DNA of 64,000 nucleotides from Chrysomallon squamiferum. Taxonomy: Eukaryota > Mollusca > Gastropoda > Neomphalida > Peltospiridae. The stretch is taken from contig CM022670.1 in assembly GCA_012295275.1 (NCBI GenBank), positions 22,607,755 to 22,671,754 on the forward strand, in the 5' to 3' direction. Shown here in pieces: positions 24,401-34,199 of the stretch. Position 1 is the first letter of the stretch; each line of letters starts with the position of its first letter. The notes beneath the pieces are model-generated. The model was not told the origin of the DNA, did no database searches, and saw only the letters and a list, made by a program, of their open reading frames with translations. Both the position numbers and the translations under genes were made by a program.

Positions 24401-27307
24401 GTTCAGACACTCACTAAAGAGTTTTTATTTTAATATTTAAATTTATTATACATTATTGATTTTAATATTCTTATGTTAATAATTTTCAGGTTTTCAAACA
24501 TTCATATATTCCTCGAACTCTGGATGAAGTAATCAACTTTGAGCAAGATTACCGCAAAGCAAAATTAGGCACAGGAGAAAAAGTAAGTAATACTATTATT
24601 AATTTACTAAAATATGTGAATATAAGGTTGAATAATAACTAATATTTATGGATGGATGACATTCTGTTTGGCAGTAAATCACATGATGATAAAAAGATCC
24701 AACTCTCACTGGTTTCACAACCAGGATGCAGAATCTCAACACTGATGATTTACTTCTGTGCAAAATAGAAATGACATTGTCCTGCAGATTGTTAGATAAC
24801 TGTTCTGAAAAGAGCTGTATTCTTATTCTCTGAACATAATGAACAAATTTCTAAGTATTATAAATTTTTTGAAAGATCTTGTAGAATGAAAATTGAGGAT
24901 TTAGTGTTTAATTATCAAAAGGTTTAATTTATTTCTGATCAGATATCAGTATCTGATCGACAAGCAACCTGTTAAATATTTTGTCTGGGTTAACTCTAAA
25001 TGTGGCTTTCTAAGTTTTATATGTCATTAGGTTACTTATTTATGATTTACGTTAATTATAATACAGGAGTCATTATTTAAATACAATTTTGTGGGTTTTT
25101 CAAAAATAAAAATGAATTGTAGTATTAACAGTTGTGTTTGTTTTCAGGTTTTGTATCATACAGTAACTGGTTTAAATCAAGATCTGTCAGGTGTACAAGA
25201 GGTAATTTTGATTTTCTTAAAAATTTTAATTTGTTAAAGATAATGAATTCTACATTATTTTTTATCAATAAATATATTTATCAGTATAAAATCATTGTGA
25301 AAAAATGTTGAACTCTTGAAAGTAGTCTTTTAATGTTCGTGCATAAATTGGACCACAAATTACATACCTCAAATTCCATACATAGTTTTCCATTTTATTA
25401 ATAGATATTCAGTAATAGATATTCAAACCTTGTACTTTTTGGAAGCCATTACATTTTATTGTGAATCATATGATGATAAAGAGATCCAACTCCCACTGGT
25501 TTTACAATCAGGATGCAGAATCTCAACACTGACGATTTACATCTGTACAAAATAGTGTTACTCTAAAGAACATTAGAAAATGTAGCTGAATAAGAAATAC
25601 TTTAGTGATGATATATTCGAGTCTGTTAATCCTACAAAAGTAAAAATATTGGTTTGGTGAAATTTGAAGACAATATTTTTACATACCTGGATTCACCGAT
25701 CAGAATATGTATGTATTTTAGTTGCATATGAAATAATTTCTACCGTAAATGCTACAAACTTTAGTTCCAACCGAGTACCTGTTTGCCAGCTCTTATCTAA
25801 TTAGATTTAGAAACCTCTTTACTTTGATGGCTTCTGTATGTTGTTAAGAATGCTGATTATGTAATTAATTTTATATATATAATTTATATTTATATATATA
25901 TTATTTTTCAGACTCCTCATTTGCTGGACAGATCTAAAGATCCTGAAACTTGTGAAAGACTTAGTGAGGATGTGTCTGATTCAGAAAGTAACAGTTCTGG
26001 TTCAGAGTCAGATAGTGATGGGACAGGGTCCCAGTTTGATGAAGAACAAGATAAAAAACACAAAAACAAAAACATAGTTAGATTAAGAGATGAATCACCT
26101 AACAGTAAGAAGGTGAGATTCATTCAGTGTTAGTTAGTTTAGAAAAATATATTTGTTATACTGATAAACATGTTGTTTGATAGTTGTGTGTTATTGAAAA
26201 ATGTTGAGCTGAGGTTAGATCAAGAAGTAACCCACTTTTCTTCTTCTTTTTTTTTTTTTTTTTACAGAACATTTATGGCTTGTTACAACTTAATCATTTT
26301 CAAAACTGTTCATTTTAGACACTGCATTAATGTTAGTTTCAATAGTTTGTATTGTGTGACAACTTTGTTATTTATCAGGAATATTTATCATTTTCATCCA
26401 TTATATATAAATTAGTAATAATGTTGTTGTCTTTTTTTCTTTTTTTTCTTACCCAAAATGATAATAGATTTTGCTTTTTTGTTAATGAACATTTTCTTGG
26501 TAAATAAAAAATAAAAAATAGTTTTGATATAATCAGGAAGTTACAAGATGTGTTAAGAGATCAAGTTTTAAATAAGAAGGGTTCTGAAGAATAAAAAGGT
26601 TTTAATCTTGTTTTTGTAACAAGTTGTTATCTGTTAATGATAATTTATATCACTGGTTTCTGATGTAGAATTACTGCAGAGCATTGAAGATAATCTGTTA
26701 TCAGTTTTTCCTATAAATCAAAGAATGAATAAGAGTAAAGAATGAATAAGACTGTGACGGGTATTCACCTCTGGTCATGAATTATGCCTTCTGGGATTGA
26801 AAAAAGATATCTGTTTATATGATGAAATAAGAGATCCAACTCCTACTGGTTTATACACCAGGATGCAGAATCTCCTCTCTGATAATTTTAAAAATATTAA
26901 AAAAATTTAGCTTAAAGACTGCTACTTTACTGATCATTTTCTAGAACTTTGTACCTTACTAATAAGAGATCCAGTAGAGTCACTTTAACAACATTACATA
27001 TTTTATACTACTTAGTTCCTGTCTAGATTGTAAAAAGAGAGCAGGATTTTTTTTTTAAATGAATGTGAATTAAAGTTCTGCTTTATTGCATTTTACTGAT
27101 TTTTTTTTTTTTTGATTTTTTTTTTACTTATTTATCTGTATCATGTATTCCATTCAAATAATTTATATTTCTTTTCCTTTTTGATTTTTTTAGTTAAGGA
27201 AAAAGTTGACAAAAGAAGCTCACAGAGAAAAAAGGAAAACAAAAATTCCTAAACATATAAAGAAAAGAAAAGAGAAAATTGCAAAGCAAGGCAAACCAAG
27301 TCACTGA
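18124..27307 (+). CDS. RIOK1: serine/threonine-protein kinase RIO1
   Basis: RIO1 is an atypical kinase/ATPase needed for late cytoplasmic maturation of the 40S subunit. Sixteen coding exons: 18124-18164, 19047-19102, 19416-19540, 19898-19997, 20221-20299, 20527-20713, 20923-20984, 21480-21560, 21915-22001, 22451-22588, 22885-22988, 23237-23409, 24490-24582, 25148-25201, 25912-26112, 27194-27307. Phases are consistent and yield 564 aa, close to the 568 of human RIOK1. The N-terminus is acidic ([14 protein letters not shown]). The RIO domain spans about 135-375 and shows the P-loop STGKEANVY (175-183), Lys196 in AVKIYKTS, catalytic Asp312 and Asn317 in HADLSEFN, and metal-binding Asp329 in VIDVSQ. 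A Ser/Asp/Glu-rich stretch (about 480-505) and a Lys/Arg-rich tail end the protein. All key residues are intact. The last five large introns carry snoRNA-like units. Confidence 0.96.
18393..18425. repeat. poly(A) tract in RIOK1 intron 1
   Basis: A run of 33 A in the first RIOK1 intron. It may be the tail of an old retroposon, but no recognisable body precedes it. Confidence 0.9.
22182..22260 (+). ncRNA. C/D-box snoRNA candidate 1 (RIOK1 intron)
   Basis: C box GTGATGA at 22190-22196 and D box CTGA at 22250-22253 are brought together by a terminal stem (TGAGCCA with TGGCTTA, one G-T wobble). The internal element CAATCCAAC (22203-22211) precedes a degenerate D' box. It sits alone in the intron after the NGW exon. 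It is clearly related to candidate 2. Confidence 0.7.
23430..23506 (+). ncRNA. C/D-box snoRNA candidate 2 (RIOK1 intron)
   Basis: C box GTGATGA (23438-23444) and D box CTGA (23496-23499) are flanked by a perfect 7-bp terminal stem, GGAGTCA (23430-23436) with TGACTCC (23500-23506). CAATCCAAC (23449-23457) is followed by a CTGA that can act as D' box. It begins only about 20 bases after the upstream exon and shares its intron with candidate 3. Confidence 0.75.
24067..24146 (+). ncRNA. C/D-box snoRNA candidate 3 (RIOK1 intron)
   Basis: C box ATGATGA (24073-24079) and D box CTGA (24131-24134) are present. The ATTCAA / TTGAAT terminal stem is offset six bases from the D box, so the kink-turn is less perfect than in the others. 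It carries the same CAATCCAAC element (24087-24095) and GATGCAGAAT-like sequence. It is the most diverged member. Confidence 0.6.
24674..24753 (+). ncRNA. C/D-box snoRNA candidate 4 (RIOK1 intron)
   Basis: C box ATGATGA (24683-24689) and D box CTGA (24742-24745) are closed by a perfect 8-bp terminal stem, GTAAATCA (24674-24681) with TGATTTAC (24746-24753). A D'-like CTGG and C'-like GGATGCA lie between. The unit is nearly identical to candidate 5. Confidence 0.78.
25461..25540 (+). ncRNA. C/D-box snoRNA candidate 5 (RIOK1 intron)
   Basis: C box ATGATGA (25470-25476) and D box CTGA (25529-25532) are closed by GTGAATC (25461-25467) paired with GATTTAC (25534-25540). Internal D' CTGG, C' GGATGCA and the guide-like GCAGAATCTCAACA are shared with candidate 4. 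The surrounding intron sequence is not similar, so the unit itself was copied or conserved. Confidence 0.78.
26812..26890 (+). ncRNA. C/D-box snoRNA candidate 6 (RIOK1 last intron)
   Basis: C box ATGATGA (26819-26825) and D box CTGA (26879-26882) have an internal GATCCAACTCCTACTGG and GGATGCAGAATCTC as in candidates 4 and 5. The sequence just before the D box differs (CTCTCT), implying a changed guide. The terminal stem is short and AT-rich. Confidence 0.7.
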
Positions 27308-27370
27308 GAAGAAGACTGGTTTAAAAATAACTTTGTACATTTGTGATATAAAACTGTATATACGCTTTCA

Positions 27371-27376
27371 AATAAA
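27371..27376 (+). terminator. RIOK1 polyadenylation signal
   Basis: AATAAA lies 64 bases after the RIOK1 stop and is followed by a GTGTTTTAT-type downstream element, giving a short 3' UTR. Confidence 0.75.
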
Positions 27377-27399
27377 ATGATTCTATTGTAACAACTAAA

Positions 27400-29072
27400 A
27401 AGTGTTTTATATTTCTTTTGTGTGTTAATTTACAACTTCATATTTATTTAAATGATTTTTAATTTCTAGGAGTCTGAAAATATTAAGAAACTGGGTAACT
27501 GAAAGTAGTGAAATATACTTTGTTGTGTCTGTGGAAATTGATTTTATTGCTGACAGTGAATTTTTACAGTCATATGCTTTAGTTATTGCCATTATTTTAA
27601 ATTATTAACTATAATTTCCCAGCCAAAAATGGATTGAATATTTATGTCCCTAAATTTTATTAATGGATGTTATTTTAAAAAATGTTATTTTTGGCAAGTA
27701 TAATGATCAAACTGGTTATTGTAGCCACATTTTTCTCAACAATTTAGTTTTTAAAAGGGGATAAGAGTATTTCATGTAACTTGGATCAAGTAAGTGGATT
27801 TTATCATGAGAAGAATTACAGTACACAACAGTGGTCAGTTTGATGAGCTGGAATGTATTCATACCATTTCACACATTCCAGCTTAATTAGTTTTAAAATT
27901 GTTCCTTTTATTTTATTTTTTTTTTTTGGTTGTGTGAATAATGAAAAATATGATCCACTAAAATAAATTACAGTGTGGTGATAATTGTTTTAATTGGAAT
28001 TTTTAATAAATTCCACATTGTCCTCTAATCATTTATTTCACTATCTGTAAAATAATTTGATACAGTTTTTATTTCTGAAATTTTTTGGAAATAAAGTAAA
28101 ATTTAGTTCAGTGGAAGAAATAAATAAATTAACTTTTCACTAGATAAACATTAAAATTTCAATTTCAGTTACTTATTTTTCGTGTGTGTGTGTGTGTATA
28201 TATGTATATATATATATATATATATATAATTAATTAAAAAACAAATAATAAAGTAATAATTAATGCCAATCCTCAAACCAAAATGTACAAATACTTTTTC
28301 TGTTTTCAACATATGTTCATGAAATGTTGCTTGCTACACCAATGGAAATCAGTTTAAAGAAGAAAAAAAGAGAAGAAAGTAAATGTCAATTTATTGCATT
28401 AACAATGAACCAGTAGACCATGACTGCTTTCACGTTTAACGACACACCACGATAGCTTTTAAAAAAAAAGTAAGAAAGAAAGAAACCGCCTGCTTATTTA
28501 TAGTTGAAAATCCAGTTTGTGTGAAAATCCAGTACATTAAACAATTCAGCAATGTTACATTCTTTTATCACCTTCGTCATTTGGGGAAAAAAAAAAAATA
28601 TATTACATCCGACATCGTCTCGTCATATGGAGAAATTTTAATAGTCTCACTAATCACACTGGCAGAAACATTAAAGTTGCTCGGAACATTTATACTCAGT
28701 TTAGTTTTCATACGCATGCCAGCTAGATCGGAATCTTGACAAATAATTTATTTTTATTTATTATTTAGTGTCCAAATCATACAATGTCTATTTAAAAATA
28801 ATAAAAATGTGATAGAAAAAACACCAAATAACATAAATAAAACAGATATCAACAAAAACAAACAAACAAACAAACAAACAAAAATAAATAAATAAATAAA
28901 TAAACAACGACAAAATTAAATTAATGGATCGATAAATGAATTCGAGTTATCTCCCACGTTTGCAGGCGTCGCTGTTTGGAGCAGCATCTGGGCCAGCGGG
29001 TGGATAAAAGGGAAGTTCTGCATTACCTACATTTCTACGGTTTTGCTCTCAGCCATAAACAGAAAATTAATC
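27400..29072. other. intergenic region RIOK1-FKBP1A
   Basis: No coding exon was recognised. It is AT-rich, with a (GT)n/(TA)n microsatellite at about 28182-28229 and (CAAA)n/(TAAA)n near 28856-28903. A GC-richer stretch at about 28960-29050 directly upstream of the FKBP1A ATG is the likely promoter and 5' UTR. Confidence 0.55.
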
Positions 29073-30123
29073 ATGGGTGTTGAAAAAGAAGTACTTAAAA
29101 GTGGAGATGGTTTGTATTACGATTAATAGATAGAGCGAATTTATTATTTATTTATTTTATGTTTTAATATTAAATTAAACCGCGGTAATCTTGCAGCTAT
29201 ACTCATACCGGTCTACCCTTGTTTTCAGACATTTTACTCAGTACTTTATTACGGTGTTCTGGGTTTTTGTTGTTTTTTTTTTTTTTGGGGGGGGTCAATT
29301 TTATTTAGTGCAGATACAGAAAAATGATGTAAAATTTATATATGTACTTTCGCTTTTCAAATCAACCAATCTTTCCTACACATTGACACAGGTAGCCACG
29401 CTTTCGTCATGACCGGTGTACACATAAACTGGTAAAGACATTAACTGATTCAGTGATTCATTGTAACAGCAGCTACTGAGCTACTGAACGGCGCCGATTT
29501 ACATTCTGAAAAATACGTGCCTTTTTATACCACTGTATTGTATTTCATAAAGAAAATTGAATTGAAAGTATAAAGGTATATATAATACTTAATAGCTATG
29601 TTACTTTACGTACATGCATTTTTCATAAAATAGACCGGCACTGCTCAGTAGACTGACTATATAAGTATATTCGGTGATAAGGCGGACTCGATTGCTGTGA
29701 TTTTTTGTTTTTTGTTTTATTACTTGTTCTGATATAAAAAAGCTAATATAAAGTTGCATAAATTCATTTTTACGTATCAAATCAACAATTTATTTGTTTC
29801 TCAGACAACTGACACGTTGTGTCGAGGAAAAAAAAAAAAAAAAAAAAATTAAAAAAGTGCCTCTAACCGAAATGAGCCAAGAGCGCTGATATATTTTAGG
29901 AAAAGTGGATAATTTAATAGTCTTCAATTTTGTATAAATTTAGAAAGTTTTTTTTAAAATTATTTTTTGTTGTATCAAGGGAAATATTTGTAATAAAATA
30001 CTTTAGTGCAGTTTAAATGATTCTTTCTTTTTAGGTAAAACATTTCCCACCAAGGGTAAGAAGGTGACAGTTCATTATACAGGTAATATAACATTTTATT
30101 ATTATTATTATTTTTTATTTTTT

Positions 30124-30172
<49 letters not shown>

Positions 30173-32949
30173 TCGCTGTTACTTTTTTTCTTGTGAAATA
30201 AAAAACGAAAAAATTGTAATTTGTTTGATTCTTTTAAAAGTATATTTATGTGTTTGGTTTTAACATTTTTGATGTATAATGTTAGTTTTATGTATTATGG
30301 AAATGTTCTTGTATTTTAGGAACATTAGCTGATGGCAAGAAATTTGATTCATCCAGGGATCGTGGCCAGCCTTTTAAATTCACAATTGGAATGGGTGAAG
30401 TTATCAGAGGTTTGTTGGTTCAGTGATTAGTATTTACATTGCTTGTATTTGTTTTGCAGACTGATTGGGATATTTCATTATAGAGTTGCTGAAATAAATG
30501 CAATTTTTGTTGGAGCGGTCTTAATGTTTCAATATAATAAAATGATTAGAGATAAAAACTATTTTTGATTACAATCAGTAAGAATGCAAGTGATATAAAT
30601 GGTTCAACTGTTAGCTTTTAAAAAAAATAATTCTCATTAAAATCATTAATACTTAACAACAGCTTGTCAAACTATAAAAATATAGGAATCTGCAATTTTG
30701 GGTACTGACACCTGGATAAATTACTAAGGTACTTATGGGCCAGAACTGATGCTTCATTCGTGTAGTAAATCATAATATCAGAAAACTTGTACCACCCAGC
30801 TCAATATACCACACTAAATTTATCATCAATGTTGATGTTGCAAACAGGTTTGACAGTATTATGTATATACACTAATATATTGAACTGAAACCATTACTAC
30901 TTTTAGTTTATAAATAAAAAGTCACCATATTTTGGCAGTGCTAAATAAAATAGTTAAAGGTAATTTTATTTAACAGAAAAAATCTTTCAGAAATAATTTT
31001 AAAATATTAATTTCCTTTTTGAATAATTAATATTAATGAACTATTTTTTGCAGGTTGGGATGAAGGTGTTGCAGGCGTGAGTTGTTTTTTGTTTAATTTA
31101 AGGTTGATTATAACAAACGTATCTTGTTTAAATAATGGACATATTCTTTTATGTTGGCTAAAGATTATTATATTTAAAATACAGTAATTTGAGGATTTTG
31201 GGTCTAAATACAAATAATCTGGACAGATATTTATATATAAACATGTTTTAAACTGAAATTAAGAATATTAACTTTGATTTGAAAATATATAATGTTATAA
31301 TATTACATACCAATTGTTTATCTAAATAATCACTTTAAAATGATGCTAATTCTGTTGCTGGTAACAAATAGTGTAATTTGAAAATAAGCAAAAAACAACA
31401 ACAAACAATCAGAAATTGTCAACAAAGGCCATGCACCTTTAAAATATTATTTCACTGATAAGCTATAGTAATATATATATGTATATTTACTTAACTTGAC
31501 TAATTAACTGAAGTAATGCCATATTTTATTGTTTTCTGTGGACTGCGCTTTCACTGGATAAACACAGTATAATCAAATGCTTCTACAGTTACATCTAATT
31601 TTTTACACCAATATCCAGATATCTAGTAAACTAACCAATTAATGCTAACCTGAAAAAGAAAATTTGCTTTTGCGAAATATTTTTATTTAATTAATGAAAA
31701 CAATTATTCTCTTCAAGTAACAGATGCAGATGTAATTTCTTCCTGGTTAATAGTGTATAAAGCAAGAAATTTTAACATTTTTTTTTTTCTTTTTTATTAT
31801 GTTGAATTAATACTGGTACACTTTTATTTCACCCTTTATTTGAAACATTAATCTGTTTAGGTTAAATAGTGAAAAATGGATAAAGCTTGTATTTTATGTA
31901 GGTCAAGTAAGGATATACATTACAATTTTGATTACCCAATTTACAGATGTCCAAAGGTGAGCAGGCCAAATTAACCATCTCTGCAGACTATGGATATGGT
32001 AAAGATGGAGCTGGCAATGTATATCCTTTAAAAAGATTTAGTAAAGGATAATGTCAGGTGTGTTTACAAGGAATATTAGCATTTTAATGAAATACCTGGG
32101 TAATTAAAATTGAATTTAGATACATTTTCTTTCAATGTTTATATTGTTTTTCAATTTTTATTGTTTCTGAAAAAATACTTCCCCCCCCCATTTTAAAGAG
32201 CAGAAAGTAGTTGTAGTATTTTATTTTGCCTTCTCTCAAAGTTTTTGTAGATTTTTCAGGAAGTCTTTTTTAATTTTTCATTCTACTTGTATGCTTGCTT
32301 GCTTTGTGTATCAGGGATTTTAATTTATATATTATAACTGTAGAACATGTCTAATCGTCTGGTTTGCAAGCTGATATTTCACATTTTTAAAGCTTTTTCA
32401 CAATTTTATTATTTGTAAATGAATAACTAATTGGACAAGAAGATTATCCATTAAGCACTGGCTTCTTTACTTAGCTGTACAGTTCCGAGTATATATCTGA
32501 ACATTTTGTTCGATAGCTTGTTTGGTGATTGCAGATGTCAAAAGGTGAAAGGGCTAAGTTAACCATTTCTTCAGACTATGCTTATGGTGAAAAATCTTTC
32601 AGTGATCTATATCCTTTAAATTCAAAATAGGCATAGTTTAAAACATTTCATCACTAATTCTTTTTAGCTGCTATGTGTCTTTTTGTTTTTCTCCTGTCTG
32701 TGCATTAATTTATTTTTATTCATTTTTATTTATTTTCAATGCAAAAATCTGTATCATGAGATTTAACCAATATTATTTTAATGAAAAATAACAAAACTTT
32801 TTTTTAATTATCATTTATAATGGAGAGGTTTTTTCTGGGGTTGAGCTTTTTTTTTTTCCTGCAATGTTTTACAATAAATTTCCTTAACCTGTTCTACTAT
32901 TCCACCGAACGCAACTCTGATCTTTGATGTGGAGCTGTTGGACTGTTGA
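29073..32949 (+). CDS. FKBP1A: FK506-binding protein 12, peptidyl-prolyl isomerase, with two alternative penultimate exons
   Basis: FKBP12 is the cytosolic prolyl cis-trans isomerase that binds FK506/rapamycin, ryanodine receptors and type I TGF-beta receptors. Coding exons: 29073-29109, 30035-30082, 30320-30409, 31054-31076 (only 23 nt), then either 31947-32020 (5a) or 32535-32608 (5b), then 32898-32949. Either combination gives 107 aa, against 108 in human. Pocket residues Tyr27, Phe37, Asp38, Phe47, Val56, Ile57, Trp60, Tyr83, Ile92 and Phe100 (numbered with Met1) are all present. The protein starts [13 protein letters not shown] and ends [11 protein letters not shown]. The last intron is not GT-AG: both 5a and 5b are followed by ATATCCTTT and the last exon by a U12-type branch site and AC acceptor. 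Exon choice therefore changes residues 67-91 only. Confidence 0.95.
30105..30171. repeat. poly(T) tract in FKBP1A intron 2
   Basis: A few ATT units are followed by a nearly pure T run with 46 uninterrupted T (30126-30171), starting some 40 bases after the exon 2 donor. Confidence 0.9.
31947..32020 (+). CDS. FKBP1A: FKBP1A alternative exon 5a
   Basis: This 74-nt exon lies between a U2-type acceptor (AATTTACAG) and a U12-type donor ATATCCTTT. It encodes residues 67-90 plus two bases of codon 91: [12 protein letters not shown], then [12 protein letters not shown]. Joined to the last exon it reads VIPPN. It covers the beta-strand and 80s loop that contact ligands and protein partners. It keeps Tyr83 and is glycine-rich in the loop, closer in feel to the vertebrate loop than 5b. 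Confidence 0.9.
32021..32029 (+). promoter_or_regulatory. U12-type (AT) splice donor after exon 5a
   Basis: ATATCCTTT is the exact consensus 5' splice site of AT-AC minor-spliceosome introns. No usable GT donor at this position keeps the reading frame. The exon ends in GT, completing codon 91 with a T from the final exon. Confidence 0.88.
32535..32608 (+). CDS. FKBP1A: FKBP1A alternative exon 5b
   Basis: A second 74-nt exon of the same phase lies 514 bases downstream of 5a. Its U2-type acceptor is GATTGCAG and its donor is again ATATCCTTT. It encodes [12 protein letters not shown], then [12 protein letters not shown], with codon 91 becoming Leu. Tyr83 is kept, but loop residues 85-91 are entirely different from 5a: charged, with a Phe where human FKBP12 has His87 in its usual numbering. 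The intact frame, identical length and conserved core argue against a pseudo-exon. Confidence 0.88.
32609..32617 (+). promoter_or_regulatory. U12-type (AT) splice donor after exon 5b
   Basis: ATATCCTTT is identical to the donor after 5a. Because both copies carry the minor-spliceosome donor, the duplicated unit included the exon and its 5' splice site. Confidence 0.87.
32880..32897 (+). promoter_or_regulatory. U12-type branch site and AC acceptor before the last FKBP1A exon
   Basis: TTCCTTAAC (32880-32888) is the exact U12 branch-site consensus. The branch A at 32887 lies 10 bases from the intron-terminal AC (32896-32897), the normal distance for AT-AC introns. There is no AG acceptor in frame here. 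Splicing at AC restores [16 protein letters not shown] in frame. Confidence 0.9.
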
Positions 32950-33120
32950 TGAGCATGGCAGACAGAATTTTCTATTTTTTAATTATTATAGACTAGAATC
33001 TCAAATTTGTATAAGCTCTAGATTTAACACAAGTATTTTCCTATCTAAACATGGTTTTCTAATTGTTGTCCAAACAACAAAACTGTAAAATTTCTAAACC
33101 ATAGCTAATGAACATTATCA

Positions 33121-33531
33121 AATAAATTTCAGCAAGAATATGCTATGAATAAATATGTTTAAGACATTTAAAATATTTTAAAGACATTTTACTGACTTTA
33201 AGATTTGAGCATTTATCAAAACACTGAAACCACATTCATTTTGTTTTTTTTATAAAAAAAGGTAATAAATCAAATAAACATAATTTTCTTGCATAAAACA
33301 AATTGATTTTTGCTTATGTTTAAATATAGTAAGAGACTGAAAACCACATAAATGTTTGTATGGTATTAAGTTATTCTACCTACCCCAAAAACTAACAATT
33401 TCAGCAGTCATTATTATGTACCATAATGTATGATGCTGCATTGTTATGTTATAAACTGTTTGTGCTTTGAGCAAAATGTTTATTTATACATTGTTTTTAT
33501 TACCTCTGTTTTTATATTTACTAAAAATAAA
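33121..33531 (+). terminator. candidate FKBP1A polyadenylation signals
   Basis: AATAAA occurs at 33121-33126 and at 33526-33531, 172 and 577 bases after the stop codon. Either or both may be used; the sequence does not decide. Confidence 0.45.
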
Positions 33532-33841
33532 AACTACAATTCATTTATCAAGTCATGCTAAGTAGAAGTTGGTATTGTTTCTACATATTTGTTCAGACTG
33601 AAGAAAATGACATAAAATAATCACTGCTACAGCTGGAATCTGTTCAGTTGTAAATTAACCACATTACATTTTCCCCTGTGTTTGTAACAATATAAGGAAT
33701 TAATGATGGTATGATAATAAAATAATTATGATGTTGCTCAGTTTAATACCTGGTGGTGGAAATTTCTTTTTAGATATGATTTAAACAGATTTTCATAACA
33801 AAAACATTTATAATCATTGTTCAAATCACGTTCTTCATGTT

Positions 33842-34199
33842 CATCTGATTTTCAAGAACTGCATTAGATACATTTATTAAAATGTTTTGATCATATTTCG
33901 GTAAAATATTTATGTAAAGTTTAAATTTTGAAATTTAAATAAATAAAATCATTAACATTTGCATTTACTTCTATAATAATTTTGTGCCATTTCATACAGA
34001 TGAAATTTGACCTGTTACACTGTTCTGATTTTCAGGATCTGCATTAGATATGTTTATTAAAATGTTTTGATCATACTTCAGTAAAATATTTCTGAAAATT
34101 TTATTTTTGAAATTTAAATAAATGAAATCATTAACATTTACATTTACTTCTGTAATAATGTTGTGCTGCTTCATACAGATGAAATTTGACCTGTTACAC
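33842..34199. repeat. tandem duplication, two copies of about 179 bp
   Basis: Copy 1 (about 33842-34020) and copy 2 (34021-34199) both end in GATGAAATTTGACCTGTTACAC. They share most of their length, for example TTTATTAAAATGTTTTGATC, with scattered substitutions. The region is non-coding, between the convergent FKBP1A and MIB1 genes. Confidence 0.88.
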
